64,000 bases of DNA from Kribbella sp. VKM Ac-2568 (GTDB lineage: Bacteria; Actinomycetota; Actinomycetes; Propionibacteriales; Kribbellaceae), in assembly GCF_004345365.1 (NCBI RefSeq), contig NZ_SLVF01000005.1:1-64000 (forward strand), in the 5' to 3' direction. The notes beneath the pieces are model-generated. The model was not told the origin of the DNA. It ran no database searches and worked only from the letters and a program-made list of their open reading frames with translations. Positions 7,988 through 17,161 of the stretch are shown one piece after another; position 1 is the first letter of the stretch, and the number at the start of each line of letters is the position of its first letter. Made by a program: the position numbers and the translations under genes.

Positions 7988-8554
7988 ATGACGAGGACCC
8001 GTCTGACCGCCGCCGAGCGCAGCGAGGAGGTCCTGCAGGCGGCCGTGCAGGCCTTCGGCGCCTCCGGCTACGCCGGTACCAAGACCGACGAGATCGCCCG
8101 CCTGGCCGGCGTCTCCCAGCCGTACGTGATCAGGCTGTTCGGCACCAAGCAGCAACTGTTCCTGGCCACCACCAACCGGGTCTGCGACCGGATCGAGGAG
8201 GCCTTCCGCAAGGCTGCCGAGCAGCAGGCGGACCTGGCCAGCCTCGGCGAGGCCTACCAGGAACTCCTCGACGAGCGGGACCTGCTGGTTGTCCTCCTGC
8301 ACGGGTTCGCCGCCAGTGCCGACCCGGCGATCGGCGAGACCGTCCGGAAGAGGTTCGGCAACATCTTGCGACTGGTCCGCGACGTGACCGGCGCCTCACC
8401 CGAGGAGGTCCGCGAGTTCATGGCCACCGGCATGCTGCTCACCGTGATGGCCGCGATGCAGGTCACCGGCCCCGACCCGGTCCGCTGCGCCTGGGCGACC
8501 GACCTGCTCGCCACCCTGGGCGACGAATCCGGGCCTGCTGCCGACGCCGGCTGA
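7988..8554 (+). CDS. TetR family repressor of the adjacent exporter
   Basis: 188 residues. The N-terminal helix-turn-helix covers about residues 12-55 (RSEEVLQAAVQAFGASGYAG, then TKTDEIARLAGVSQPYVIRLFGTK), a textbook TetR DNA-binding domain. The C-terminal part is the helical ligand-binding and dimerisation domain. The ATG at 7988 follows GAGAGG. It is divergent from the DHA2 exporter with two operator-like repeats between, so it probably controls both genes. The ligand is unknown but likely the exporter's substrate. Confidence 0.9.
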   Translation: MTRTRLTAAERSEEVLQAAVQAFGASGYAGTKTDEIARLAGVSQPYVIRLFGTKQQLFLATTNRVCDRIEEAFRKAAEQQADLASLGEAYQELLDERDLLVVLLHGFAASADPAIGETVRKRFGNILRLVRDVTGASPEEVREFMATGMLLTVMAAMQVTGPDPVRCAWATDLLATLGDESGPAADAG

Positions 8555-8558
8555 CCAG

Positions 8559-8578
8559 CCGGCCGCGTAGTAGGCCGG
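8559..8578 (+). terminator. Short hairpin between convergent genes
   Basis: CCGGCC at 8559-8564 pairs with GGCCGG at 8573-8578 around an 8-base loop, immediately after the TetR stop and before the end of the convergent membrane-protein gene. It is weak but well placed. Confidence 0.35.
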
Positions 8579-8584
8579 GCCTGC

Positions 8585-9133
8585 TCAGCGCTCGCTGAGC
8601 GACTGCCCCGACGCGAACCAGACCGCCGCCGTCGCACCGATCAGCGCGCCGACCGTCACCAGCAACGACCCCGGTACGTCGGCCCCACGCACCAGCGCGG
8701 CGGCGATCGCGACCACCGGCGCGAGCAGCGCCGCGATAGTTGCCGGCAGCACCCAACGCCGGAGCGCCCGCCGGCCGGCCCGACCGTACGACGGCAGCTG
8801 CCCGGCGAAGGCGGACGCCAGATGCACCACCAGCAAGGCGATCGCGGTCACTACCAGCGCCCAGGTGAGGTCAGCGGGTGCCCTGACCACCCAGCCGCCG
8901 GCGACCACGGCCAGGAACACCAACGCCGCCGCCGAGTCCGGCAACACCACGGCCACCAGCAGCATCGCGGTACCGACGATCGGGACCAGCGGCATCTGGT
9001 CCCACGACTGCAGGGCCGGCACGACCAGCGCGACCGCTCCGGCCACCGCGATCGCCGCCCGGGCGATCCACGACGCCTGACTGGCGCCCCGGAGCTCGGC
9101 CAGCCACCGGGTGATCCTCTCCGCGACCGTCAT
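8585..9133 (-). CDS. Membrane protein, last gene of the MoxR-DUF58 operon
   Basis: 182 residues with about six hydrophobic segments (roughly 24-41, 48-63, 67-81, 89-110, 127-148 and 155-175) and short loops. I do not recognise a named family. Its ATG overlaps the DUF58 stop codon (ATGA at 9130-9133), so the two are coupled, and it is probably a membrane partner of the MoxR/DUF58 system. It ends just before a small hairpin shared with the convergent TetR gene. Confidence 0.75.
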   Translation of the reverse strand: MTVAERITRWLAELRGASQASWIARAAIAVAGAVALVVPALQSWDQMPLVPIVGTAMLLVAVVLPDSAAALVFLAVVAGGWVVRAPADLTWALVVTAIALLVVHLASAFAGQLPSYGRAGRRALRRWVLPATIAALLAPVVAIAAALVRGADVPGSLLVTVGALIGATAAVWFASGQSLSER

Positions 9134-10431
9134 GAGCGGATCCTCGGGGCCGCGGATAACCTGGACGCGTCCCGCAGTACTTCGTCGAGGGTGCCCGCGC
9201 CACGCCAGCGGACGGTCGGTACGCCGAGGTCGCCGAGCCGGTCGAGTTCGCCGCGGCGCTCCAGCAGGCGGATCTGCCAGGCCAGCGGCCAGGCCTTCGC
9301 GTCGTGGTGTTCCAGGTCGATCAGGTCTCCCACGTCGGGCGGCAGGGTGTCGACCGCGATCACCGTGCAGCCCGAGTGCACCAGCGTGACGATGTAGCCG
9401 AGCATCGTCCGGCGCAGCAGCGGGCTGAGCACGATCACCAGGCTGTCGGCCCGGATCCGGTGTCGCCGGGCGAGCTGGGACTCGTCCTGCTGACGACCCT
9501 TGCGGTCGGCGTGCACCAGGACATCGAGGATCCTCCGCAGGTGCGCTCGCCCGCTGCCCGCCCGGACTCCGCGGACCGCTGTCCCGGTGTCGATCAGCCG
9601 GACCCGGTCACCGTGCCGCAGGTAGTGCTCGGCGACCGACGCGGCCGCCCGGACGGCGGTGTCGAGACTGCTCGACCGGCCGTCGATGCCTTCACTGATA
9701 CCGACCTCGCCACCCGTGTCCAGCAGGATGACAACCTCGGTGTCCCGGTCGGACCAGGTCGAGGTGACGTGCAGTTCGCGGGTCCGCGCGGATACGGCCC
9801 AGTTGATCCGGCGCAACCGGTCGCCGGTGCGGAACGGCCTGACTCCGGCGAGCTCGGTCCCCTCACCCGGCCGCCTCGACCGGTGGAGCCCCACCAGCCC
9901 GGCCGGACGCGGTACGGAATCGACGGCCTCGAAGCCCTCACGCAGCGGCAAGGTGCTCACGGCAAGGGCGCCTCCGGACGTCACCGGCACGCGGTACGCG
10001 CCGAGGACCGAGGTCGCGATGACGTGCGGCTGAGCCAGTTGCCGCAGGCCCCAGCGTTCGGAGCGCAGGCCGACCTCGAGCGTGACGTGGCCGTCGGCGA
10101 CGGGTTCAGCGATCGCGGCCTGCGGCGGGTCGTATCGGAACCACTGCGTGCGAGCGAGCGCCATCACGATCAGGTCGATGTCCGGGTCGAGCGTCCCGGA
10201 CACAGCCACCCGGTACGTCGTGGCCTGTCCTTCGAAGAGGACGTCGGTGTCGAGCTCGGTGTGGACCTCGGGCTGCTCGGTCGGGCGGAAGTACCGTCCC
10301 CAGGCGGCGAGAAACGCCAGCGGGAGCCCGAACACGGCGGCATCGGGGCGACGCGCGAGTACGGCGATCAACAGCAGCACAGCGGCCAGGCTGACCGCCC
10401 GGACCTGCGCATGCGTCGGCCGCCAGCTCAC
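9130..10431 (-). CDS. DUF58 domain protein
   Basis: 433 residues. Two hydrophobic segments lie near the N-terminus (about 10-45), followed by a beta-rich region. The DUF58 signature is at roughly residues 185-220: [19 protein letters not shown] then [18 protein letters not shown]. After it comes [12 protein letters not shown], the position of a von Willebrand A metal site, but the DxSxS motif is degenerate. DUF58 proteins are encoded beside MoxR ATPases and are thought to act with them in assembling or activating membrane or secreted complexes. It lies 40 bases after the MoxR stop. Confidence 0.88.
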   Translation of the reverse strand: MSWRPTHAQVRAVSLAAVLLLIAVLARRPDAAVFGLPLAFLAAWGRYFRPTEQPEVHTELDTDVLFEGQATTYRVAVSGTLDPDIDLIVMALARTQWFRYDPPQAAIAEPVADGHVTLEVGLRSERWGLRQLAQPHVIATSVLGAYRVPVTSGGALAVSTLPLREGFEAVDSVPRPAGLVGLHRSRRPGEGTELAGVRPFRTGDRLRRINWAVSARTRELHVTSTWSDRDTEVVILLDTGGEVGISEGIDGRSSSLDTAVRAAASVAEHYLRHGDRVRLIDTGTAVRGVRAGSGRAHLRRILDVLVHADRKGRQQDESQLARRHRIRADSLVIVLSPLLRRTMLGYIVTLVHSGCTVIAVDTLPPDVGDLIDLEHHDAKAWPLAWQIRLLERRGELDRLGDLGVPTVRWRGAGTLDEVLRDASRLSAAPRIRS

Positions 10432-10471
10432 CGCCGCCTCCTTCCTGCCTGTCTATGGACCGGTTTTCGGC

Positions 10472-11452
10472 TCACTGCCGGGCACCGACGACGGTCGGCG
10501 GAGCCGGGACCACTCCGAGCACCGCGCGTACGACGGTCGCCCCGGTCACCTCGTGCAGCCACAACTCGGGCCGCACGGTGATCCGGTGTGCGAGCGCGGG
10601 GATCGCGACCGCCTTGACGTCCTCCGGTACGACGTAGTCCCGGCCCTGGATCACGGCGTACGAACGAGCCGTCAGGAGCAACGCCAGCGAACCGCGAGGG
10701 GACGCGCCGACGAGCACCTGGGAGTCCCGACGCGTCGCGGCGGCGAGCTCCACGCAGTACCGGCCGACCGTGTCGTCGACGGTCACGGTCTCGATCGCCT
10801 TCTGCGCGGCGAGCAGCCCGGCCGCATCGGTGACAGGCTCGACGAACTGGTCCTCCGAGCGGCGGATCATCCGGCGCTGGAGCACCTCCCACTCTTCGGC
10901 GGCGGTCGGGTAGCCGAAGCCGATCCGCAGCATGAACCGGTCGAGCTGGGCCTCGGGCAACGGGTAGGTGCCCTCGTACTCCACCGGGTTCGCCGTCGCC
11001 AGCACGTGGAACGGCACCGGCAGCGGGAAGGTCTGGCCCTCGACCGTGACCTGGTGCTCCTGCATCGACTCCAGCAGCGCGGCCTGGGTCTTCGGCGGCG
11101 TCCGGTTGATCTCGTCCGCGAGCAGCAGCCCGGTGAAGATCGGGCCCGGCCGGAAGACGAACTCCGAGTCGCGCTGGTCGTAGACGAAGGCGCCGGTGAC
11201 GTCCGACGGCAGCAGGTCCGGGGTGAACTGCACCCGGCGGAACTCCAGCCCGAGCGCCTGCGCGAACGACCGCGCGGCCAGCGTCTTCGCCAGCCCCGGG
11301 TAGTCCTCCAGCAGCACGTGGCCGCCGGCCAGGATGCCCGCGAGCACCAGCTCGAGTGCCTCGCCCTTGCCGACCACGGCCTGGCCGACGCGCTCGAGCA
11401 CCTGCTTGCTCAGCGCCGACACCTCGGCGAGCCCCAGTTCCCGATCAGTCAC
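10472..11452 (-). CDS. MoxR family AAA+ ATPase
   Basis: 326 residues. The Walker A region is [13 protein letters not shown] (about 49-61; Ala replaces the usual Gly before Lys). Walker B is [15 protein letters not shown] (about 113-127), followed by ALLESMQE and a sensor-1 Asn in [12 protein letters not shown]. MoxR ATPases are chaperone-like AAA+ proteins acting with VWA or DUF58 partners. The ATG is six bases after the stop of the upstream membrane-protein gene, so the whole run from 12786 to 8585 is one operon. Confidence 0.92.
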   Translation of the reverse strand: MTDRELGLAEVSALSKQVLERVGQAVVGKGEALELVLAGILAGGHVLLEDYPGLAKTLAARSFAQALGLEFRRVQFTPDLLPSDVTGAFVYDQRDSEFVFRPGPIFTGLLLADEINRTPPKTQAALLESMQEHQVTVEGQTFPLPVPFHVLATANPVEYEGTYPLPEAQLDRFMLRIGFGYPTAAEEWEVLQRRMIRRSEDQFVEPVTDAAGLLAAQKAIETVTVDDTVGRYCVELAAATRRDSQVLVGASPRGSLALLLTARSYAVIQGRDYVVPEDVKAVAIPALAHRITVRPELWLHEVTGATVVRAVLGVVPAPPTVVGARQ

Positions 11453-11458
11453 GGTTCC

Positions 11459-11971
11459 TCACAGCTTCTCGATGGTCTGGACTGCCAACTCGATCTCCGC
11501 GAACGACGCAGTGCCTTCTTCCGTGCCGGTGATCAGGTTCCACAGCTGGTCGCCGGTCACCTCCCGGGCCCGCTCCGGCTCGAGCTCCGGGTCGATGCCG
11601 TGCCGGTGCACCAGCCGGTCCCGGGTGAGCTCCAGCAGCAACGGACGGACCCGGCGGACGAACGTCTGCGACCCCTCGCCGGCCCGGCGCTCCCGGGACG
11701 ACTCCTGCACCCAGGTGGCCAGGAACTGGGTCCGGTTGTCGTTGCTCCGGCTGCGCAGCGCGGCCCACTTCTCGTCGTGTCGCGAGGGCCAGGACGTCTC
11801 CAGGAGCTGCGGGAAGATCAGCCGCAGCGCGACGGAGCCGAAGCCGAGCGCCAGGGCCATCGCGACGAACCACACCGGCCGCGGTTGGGTACCGGCCAGG
11901 CTGAACGCGGCGACCAGCAGCAGACCGCCGACCACGGAGATCAGCAGGTGCTGGAGCAGGACCTTGTTCAT
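11459..11971 (-). CDS. Small membrane protein of the MoxR operon
   Basis: 170 residues from ATG 11971, which overlaps the upstream DUF4129 stop as ATGA. Two membrane segments (about 7-27 and 32-52) are followed by a soluble, charged C-terminal part of about 115 residues. No family recognised. The longer open frame to 12550 is not used, because it would run antisense-like through the DUF4129 gene in another frame. Position between DUF4129 and MoxR genes suggests a structural subunit of the same system. Confidence 0.75.
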   Translation of the reverse strand: MNKVLLQHLLISVVGGLLLVAAFSLAGTQPRPVWFVAMALALGFGSVALRLIFPQLLETSWPSRHDEKWAALRSRSNDNRTQFLATWVQESSRERRAGEGSQTFVRRVRPLLLELTRDRLVHRHGIDPELEPERAREVTGDQLWNLITGTEEGTASFAEIELAVQTIEKL

Positions 11972-12786
11972 TCTTCCCACCTGTTCGGCTTCGGCCGGGT
12001 CGTGGTTCCCGCGGCGGCCTTGTCGACATCCTCCGCCTCCAGCTGTTCTGCTGCGCGGGCCCTCTGCGCAGCAGAACTCCTCGCGGCGGCCGCGACGGCG
12101 AGATCGTCCCGGAGCCGGAGGAGGGCGGCGCGTGCCTCGGCACGAGCTTCCTCGCTCGAGCCGTGAGTGGAGTACCGCGCCTCTCGGTACAGCTGGGCAA
12201 GTCGGAGCAGCTCGGGCTCGGAGATCCCGCCGACGCCGAGCACCCGGACGGTGAACTCGGCCGGCGTCTCGGACGGCTCCCGGGCCACTCCCGCGGAGGC
12301 CGCCGCGTCCTCGAGAGCCACCCAGCACGCGATCACCGCGTCGGTCGCAGTACCGGAGTCGACTGCGACCAGGCCCGACTCGACTGCTTCGGCCAGCCGC
12401 TCGGCCTTGATCCGCTCCCAGTCGGCGTCGTCGGGCTCGACCTCCGGCAACTGAACCTTCCGGACCACTCGATACAGCGCCCGCAGGATGAACAGCACGA
12501 TGAGGGCGCCGAGCGCATAGACGAGCGTCTGCCAAAGGGCCTTGAGCCACTCCGGCATCTCGACCGGCTTGACCTCCCGCATGCTCGGCGGGGCGACAGG
12601 TGTCGGCGCACTCACCGAATCCGTCGGCGCCTCGGTCGGCAGTGGCCGGGGTGAGGACGAGAGCGTGCTCTCGCTGGCCGGCCGGACCGAGCCACCGGCC
12701 GAGGCCAGCACCACCAGCGCGACCGTGGCCACCCCGAGCATCAGCACAACAGCCGCGACGAGCGCGCTACGACGGCTCGGCTGCAT
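11968..12786 (-). CDS. DUF4129 domain membrane protein
   Basis: 272 residues from ATG 12786. An N-terminal membrane segment (about 8-30) is followed by a Ser/Pro/Thr-rich extracytoplasmic linker, a second membrane segment near 85-105, and a cytoplasmic C-terminal DUF4129 domain. That domain shows [31 protein letters not shown] and [13 protein letters not shown], the usual signature. DUF4129 proteins are regular neighbours of MoxR/DUF58 genes. The frame is open further upstream into the Eis-like gene, but ATG 12786 is the plausible start: it comes 25 bases after that gene's stop. Confidence 0.8.
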   Translation of the reverse strand: MQPSRRSALVAAVVLMLGVATVALVVLASAGGSVRPASESTLSSSPRPLPTEAPTDSVSAPTPVAPPSMREVKPVEMPEWLKALWQTLVYALGALIVLFILRALYRVVRKVQLPEVEPDDADWERIKAERLAEAVESGLVAVDSGTATDAVIACWVALEDAAASAGVAREPSETPAEFTVRVLGVGGISEPELLRLAQLYREARYSTHGSSEEARAEARAALLRLRDDLAVAAAARSSAAQRARAAEQLEAEDVDKAAAGTTTRPKPNRWEE

Positions 12787-12811
12787 TCGGGAAGCGTATA
12801 CCGGGCTCAGA

Positions 12812-14026
12812 TCAGAAGCCTGTGTCCAGCCACGGAACGCGATCCCCGAGGAACGCGCGGGACGTCGCCGCCACGGCTCCCTGCGTGCGCTCCTCGACCA
12901 GACCGGCCGCGTGCAGCAGTCCGAGGGACGGCTTGCCGAGGTAGACCGCGCCGAGCTCCCGTACGCCGAGGACCAGGTCCGGCTGGCGGTCGGTCTTCCC
13001 GCAGGTCGCACCACCGGGTCCACCGGCGAGCTGCCAGGAGCCGGCGTTCCACGGGAGGAAGTCGTCCTCGATGCCCAGGACGACGTCGATGTCGGTCGCG
13101 TAGGTCCGCGCCGCGAGCGCCCGACCGACATCAGCCGGGCGGACCCACACCCCGTCGGTGGTCCTCGCCCTGGCCGCCCTGGGGTCGAGCAGCAGCGACA
13201 GCAGCGGGTCGTCCGACGGCAGCCCTTCGTACGTCGTCTCGCGCAGCAGGTCCGGATCCAGCAGGAACTGCCAGAGCGCGACATGCGCCGCCAGGTCGTT
13301 CGAGTGCACCCGGGAGACGTCGATGAACCCCTTGTCGGTCCGCCGGCTCCGGTAGTACGCATAACCCGCGAGCTCACCGTCCCGCTCGGCCAGCACACAC
13401 CGCAGCGGCGAAGCCCCCTGGGTGTCGGTGACCACGTTCTCGCCGATGACGTACTGCCGCCACGCCTCCGTGCTGTGCTGGATCATCCCCGGCCGGGTGA
13501 GCGCCTCGGCATTGTGGAACTCGGTGCAGCGCTCGAGCGACTCGGCCGGATCGGCGAACCGGACCCGCACGTCCTCGACACCGGCGACCTTGCGGAGCTC
13601 CCGGGACTTCCTCTCGATGGTGACGTGCTGATGATCGGAGGCCAGCCCGTAGCCGAACCGTCCGTAGATCACCGGCTCGCTGGCGGTCAACGCGGCGACC
13701 GGCTCGACGCCACTCTCGTACACCTCGGTGAGCTGCTTGCGCATCAGGTCGCGCAGGATCCCGCGCCGCCGATGCGTCGGACTGACGCCCACCAACGTCA
13801 CCCCCGCGACCGGCACCTCCGCGCCCGGAGCCGTCATCCGCAAGGAGAAGGCCGACGTGTGCCCGACGAGCTCCTTCCCGTCGGTCGCGACGATGCTCCG
13901 CTCCTTCTCCCAGACGCCGCGCTCCAGCTCGAGCTGCACGTCACTCCAAGGCGCCGCGAACGACAGGTTCAGCAGCCCCAGCAACTCGGTCCACTCACCC
14001 TCGAACCGCCCGATCTCAATCGTCAT
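12812..14026 (-). CDS. Eis-type GNAT N-acetyltransferase
   Basis: 404 residues, the usual length of Eis proteins (two GNAT-like domains plus a C-terminal sterol-carrier-like domain). The acetyl-CoA binding motif is VTLVGVSPTHRRRGILRDLM at about residues 76-95, followed by ASEPVIYGRFGYG, which is characteristic of the family. The protein ends in DTGF; the free C-terminal carboxylate of Eis enzymes is catalytic. Eis proteins acetylate amines, including aminoglycosides in mycobacteria; the substrate here is unknown. It stands 25 bases upstream of the DUF4129 gene and may be the first gene of that operon. Confidence 0.85.
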   Translation of the reverse strand: MTIEIGRFEGEWTELLGLLNLSFAAPWSDVQLELERGVWEKERSIVATDGKELVGHTSAFSLRMTAPGAEVPVAGVTLVGVSPTHRRRGILRDLMRKQLTEVYESGVEPVAALTASEPVIYGRFGYGLASDHQHVTIERKSRELRKVAGVEDVRVRFADPAESLERCTEFHNAEALTRPGMIQHSTEAWRQYVIGENVVTDTQGASPLRCVLAERDGELAGYAYYRSRRTDKGFIDVSRVHSNDLAAHVALWQFLLDPDLLRETTYEGLPSDDPLLSLLLDPRAARARTTDGVWVRPADVGRALAARTYATDIDVVLGIEDDFLPWNAGSWQLAGGPGGATCGKTDRQPDLVLGVRELGAVYLGKPSLGLLHAAGLVEERTQGAVAATSRAFLGDRVPWLDTGF

Positions 14027-14035
14027 ACCCCCTCC

Positions 14036-14285
14036 CTACCAGACCCCCCGATCCCCCGCTCGCCTTTTCGGTCGGGTCAAGTCCCGGATCGGGTAGTCGG
14101 CGCCGTTGGTAAACGTCCTGCCACCACCGGGACCACTCGGCTGCGTCCGTGCCGTCATGGCCGGGCTCGCTGTCGACTTGTTGCCTGCAGCATCTTTCGC
14201 CTGGACGGTGAACGAGTGACTGGTGTCCGCGGTGAGCCGGCTGACGCGAACTCGCCCTCCGGCACTTCCAGCCGGTCCGGCGTCG
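14036..14285 (-). pseudogene. Remnant of a secreted FnIII / P-domain protein
   Basis: Read on the minus strand, this stretch translates without a stop as the second half of a fibronectin type III domain (SRLTADTSHSFTVQAKDAAG), then TARTQPSGPGGG as a linker, then FTNGADYPIRDL, which resembles the start of a proprotein-convertase P domain. It breaks off after about 12 residues and reaches a stop at 14038. There is no start codon, signal sequence or catalytic domain. It looks like a leftover of a large extracellular protease or hydrolase gene. It explains most of the otherwise empty gap 14027-14464. Confidence 0.45.
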
Positions 14286-14464
14286 TGGCCTCCCGCCTCA
14301 CAGCCCCGTCCCCGCTCCAGCCTTGACTGTTAACTCATCCGTCGCCGCACAGCGCCGTGAGTGACGAGCCGATGCGACGTGCGGAGTACAGGAGAATTTC
14401 CCGGCATATTGAGGAAAACTGGAGGCAGGGCGGGAAATGTGGTGGACCCCCGACCCTGGACTGT

Positions 14465-14485
14465 TGAAAACCGTTTTCATATAGT
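14465..14485 (+). promoter_or_regulatory. Zur-like box overlapping the promoter of the COG0523-like gene
   Basis: TGAAAACCGTTTTCA (14465-14479) is a perfect palindrome with 6-bp arms, matching the TGAAAA-N3-TTTTCA layout of actinobacterial Zur sites. It abuts a -10 element TATAGT (14480-14485) that lies six bases before the ATG at 14492, so the mRNA is probably leaderless. A repressor here would block RNA polymerase. Regulation by zinc is inferred from the box and the downstream family. Confidence 0.65.
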
Positions 14486-14491
14486 GGGGGG

Positions 14492-15565
14492 ATGGCCGCC
14501 CAGATGAAGACTCCGCTGACCCTGCTCGTCGGGCTCTCGACGACGCTTCGCGACCCTGTGCTCGACGCCATGCTGGACGCCGCCACGGTGGCAGTGGTGG
14601 TGGAGCAGGATGAGTTGCCAGGCCGCGGAGTGCTGTCCTGGCGGGTGTTCGACGGCTCCGGCGCGATCGATGCCGGTGAGTTTGCCGTGGGCGACGATTG
14701 CGGTGCCTGCCAGTTGATCGAGTCGCTGCTGCCGTTGCTCGAGGCACTGGTCGCGCGCGGGCACTGGCACCACGTAGTACTGGCTGCTCCGCCGGCGATG
14801 GAAGCGCGGCCCTTGGTGAACGCGTTGGTGGCGACGTTGCCCGAGGTGCGGACCGACACGGTCACCTGTGTGGTCGACGCGGTCCTGCTGGTCGAGCAAC
14901 TGTCCGGCGACGAACTGCTCGACGAACGCGGCCTCGCGCTCGGACCACCCGACCGGCGCAACGTCGCCGAACTCACCGCACGGCAGATCGAGTACGCCGA
15001 TGTCTGCGTGCTCGCGAACGCCCATCGCAGCGCGTCTCCCGAGCGTCTGCACAACCTCCTGACGCACCTGAACCCCCGTACTGCGGTCGTGGACGCCGAC
15101 CCAGCCGGAGTACCGGCCGGGACTGTCGCGCGGACCGGGTTGTTCGACTTCGCGGCGGCGGAGGCGTGGGCGGGGGATCTCGCCGCAGAGGATCGCCTGC
15201 AGCCGAGCGGCGACGGGGTCACCACGGTGTTGTGGCGGTCGACGCGGCCGTTGCACCCCGCGCGGCTGAACGATGCGCTCGCGGACATCGTCCACGGTGT
15301 GGTTCGCAGCCGGGGTGTGGTGTGGCTCGCCAACCGGCCGACGCAGCGGGTGCGCTGGGAGTCGGCCGGCTTCAGCGCCTCCCTCGGCACACTCGGCGAG
15401 TGGTCCGACAGCGAACACCTCGCCGAGTGCACGGTCGTCGCCACCGGCGTGGGGCTCGACCCGGCCCGCCTGCAGGCGATCCTCGACGCCTGCCTGCTGA
15501 CCGAGTCCGAGCTAGCCACCCTCGACTGGCAAGCCCTCGAAGACCCCTTCGCCGGCGTCTTCTAA
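14492..15565 (+). CDS. CobW/COG0523-like protein with a degenerate P-loop
   Basis: 357 residues. The order of elements resembles COG0523 metal-chaperone GTPases: a hydrophobic N-terminal strand, a Cys motif in DDCGACQLIESL (about 69-80, in the place of the family CxCC), VVLAAPPAMEARPLVNAL, VVDAVLLVEQL, ARQIEYADVCVLANAH (compare the family's QI.aADvivlNK), and a C-terminal half with TTVLWRSTRPLHPARL and GVVWLANRPTQRVRWESAG. The Walker A GxxGxGKT is missing: the corresponding loop is GLSTTLRDP. GTP hydrolysis is therefore doubtful. Together with the Zur-like box, a role in zinc starvation is the best guess. A second ATG at 14504 is possible. Confidence 0.7.
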   Translation: MAAQMKTPLTLLVGLSTTLRDPVLDAMLDAATVAVVVEQDELPGRGVLSWRVFDGSGAIDAGEFAVGDDCGACQLIESLLPLLEALVARGHWHHVVLAAPPAMEARPLVNALVATLPEVRTDTVTCVVDAVLLVEQLSGDELLDERGLALGPPDRRNVAELTARQIEYADVCVLANAHRSASPERLHNLLTHLNPRTAVVDADPAGVPAGTVARTGLFDFAAAEAWAGDLAAEDRLQPSGDGVTTVLWRSTRPLHPARLNDALADIVHGVVRSRGVVWLANRPTQRVRWESAGFSASLGTLGEWSDSEHLAECTVVATGVGLDPARLQAILDACLLTESELATLDWQALEDPFAGVF

Positions 15566-15570
15566 ACCGC

Positions 15571-16335
15571 CTACTCGCGGACGGTGGCGAGGTGGGCGGC
15601 GGCGACGCCTCGTAGGTGGTCGAGGTCGGAGGAGACGGTGGCGAACGTGTACCCCTCGGCCAGCCGTTGCCGCGCCACCTCACCGCTCTGCGTGTGGATG
15701 CCCGCGGCAACTCCGGCGTCGGCCGCGACCCGGGCGATCAGCGCGATCGCCTCGTCGAACCGCTCGGCCACGTCCGGATCCCCCGGGAACTTGCCACCCA
15801 CCGCCAGGCACAGATCCGACGGCCCGACATAGATCCCGTCCAGCCCGGGCGTCGCGCAGATCTCGGCGACATTCTCCAGCCCGGCACGCGTCTCGATCAT
15901 CGCGAGCACCACGGTGGCGGCGTTCGCCTCCGCCGGCGTCGGCCCGATCCGCAGTCCGGACCGCGTCGGCCCGTACGACCGGATCCCCGACGGTGGGTAC
16001 CGCGCCGCCCGGACCGCCTGCGCCGCGTCCTCCGCGGTGTCGATCAGCGGGACGATCACCCCGGCCGCGCCGGCGTCGAGCGCCCGCCCGATCGGCGTCG
16101 CGTTGTTCGCCTCGACCCGCACCATCCCGACCGTCGCGCTGTCCGCCGCGTCGATCGCGATCAGCCCGTCGAGAATCCCGCGGGTGCTGAGCAGGCCGTG
16201 CTGCGCGTCGAGCACCACGTAGTCGTACCCGACGCCCGCGATCCGCTCCGTGGCTGCGGGCGCGTCCAGAATGACCCAGTAACCGACCGCGGGCCGGCGG
16301 GCCCTGAGATGGTCGGCGAAGTCCTGTGAGCTCAT
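15571..16335 (-). CDS. HpcH/HpaI family aldolase
   Basis: 254 residues, typical of class II pyruvate-dependent aldolases of the HpcH/HpaI/citrate-lyase-beta family. Visible active-site elements are VVLDAQHGLLS (His near 46), RSYGPTRSGL, AMIETRAGLENV (metal-binding Glu near 145) and GIYVGPSDLCLAVGG (metal-binding Asp near 172). Such enzymes cleave 4-hydroxy-2-oxo acids to pyruvate and an aldehyde. No pathway partner lies next to it, so the physiological substrate is unknown. It is convergent with the COG0523-like gene, five bases between stops. Confidence 0.88.
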   Translation of the reverse strand: MSSQDFADHLRARRPAVGYWVILDAPAATERIAGVGYDYVVLDAQHGLLSTRGILDGLIAIDAADSATVGMVRVEANNATPIGRALDAGAAGVIVPLIDTAEDAAQAVRAARYPPSGIRSYGPTRSGLRIGPTPAEANAATVVLAMIETRAGLENVAEICATPGLDGIYVGPSDLCLAVGGKFPGDPDVAERFDEAIALIARVAADAGVAAGIHTQSGEVARQRLAEGYTFATVSSDLDHLRGVAAAHLATVRE

Positions 16336-16384
16336 CGATCCTCTTTCAGCCGCGCCACGGACAGGTGAGCCGGGCGACAGCGGT

Positions 16385-17095
16385 TCAGCCGAGCAACGGG
16401 AGCCGGACCGCGGAGGGTCCCAGCATGTCCAGGTCGTCCTCGTCGAGCGGCACCCGCCCCGTTGCCTTCAGCACGTAGGTGGTCGTGTCCCACCCGATCA
16501 CATCCCAGGCCTCCGGGCCGAACAGCCCGTCCAAGGTGCGGGCAGTCACCTGCAGTCCCTCCGGATCCGGCTCGGGCGCGTCGGGCAACTCCACGATCAG
16601 GTCGAGGTGGTGCACGGTCGCCTCGACCACGAGCGTGGCGGCGAAGTCGGTCGCTCGGAGCACGTGTCCCTGGGTCTCGATCCGGCGGCCCTTCTCGGCC
16701 AACGCCACCGCGCCCGCCCGCACCGCCGCCTCGGACACGCCGCGCCAGTGACCGACCAGCTTCTCGGACGGATGCCGGTACGCCGACGCCACCGTCCGCA
16801 CGAAGCTCGTGTCCGGCGCGGGAACTCCCTCGTCCCGGTGCGGGAAGTCCCGCCAGTAGCTGACGAAATCCCGGTCCGTCTCAGCCACCGTGGGCGTGGC
16901 GAACCCCATCAGCGCCCGCTCGGCGTCGTACAGGAGATGGACGAGCAGCGGTCCGACCGCCATCCCGGTGCACCGCGTGTTCCGCGCGAAGTCCGCATCC
17001 GTCAGGCCCTGCGCGGCCTCGGTCAGCCGCCCGTACGTCCGCCCGAGCGTCGCCGCCAACCCCAACGGCAATGCCCCTAGCTCCGGTGCCCTCAT
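16385..17095 (-). CDS. Mycothiol-dependent maleylpyruvate isomerase-type / DinB-like protein
   Basis: 236 residues. The N-terminal four-helix bundle has the metal-ligand pattern of the DinB/MDMPI superfamily: a His in VGPLLVHLLYDAERA (about 55) and VVEATVHHLDLIVELP (about 165-172). A C-terminal alpha/beta part follows. Members depend on mycothiol and a divalent metal; many act as thiol transferases or isomerases of unknown substrate. No aromatic-degradation genes are adjacent, so maleylpyruvate isomerase activity is not implied. The ATG is at 17095. Confidence 0.75.
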   Translation of the reverse strand: MRAPELGALPLGLAATLGRTYGRLTEAAQGLTDADFARNTRCTGMAVGPLLVHLLYDAERALMGFATPTVAETDRDFVSYWRDFPHRDEGVPAPDTSFVRTVASAYRHPSEKLVGHWRGVSEAAVRAGAVALAEKGRRIETQGHVLRATDFAATLVVEATVHHLDLIVELPDAPEPDPEGLQVTARTLDGLFGPEAWDVIGWDTTTYVLKATGRVPLDEDDLDMLGPSAVRLPLLG

Positions 17096-17161
17096 CGACT
17101 CTCCCTCGGTCTTTTATGAACATAACTCCGGGCAGACCCATCCGTGCCATCATGCGGACCC

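Noticed and set aside
10082..12166. Plus-strand frame of 694 codons
   Set aside because: It is entirely antisense to DUF58, MoxR and two membrane-protein genes, with low-complexity translation.
12542..14326. Plus-strand frame of 594 codons
   Set aside because: Antisense to the Eis-type gene and part of DUF4129; no recognisable domain.
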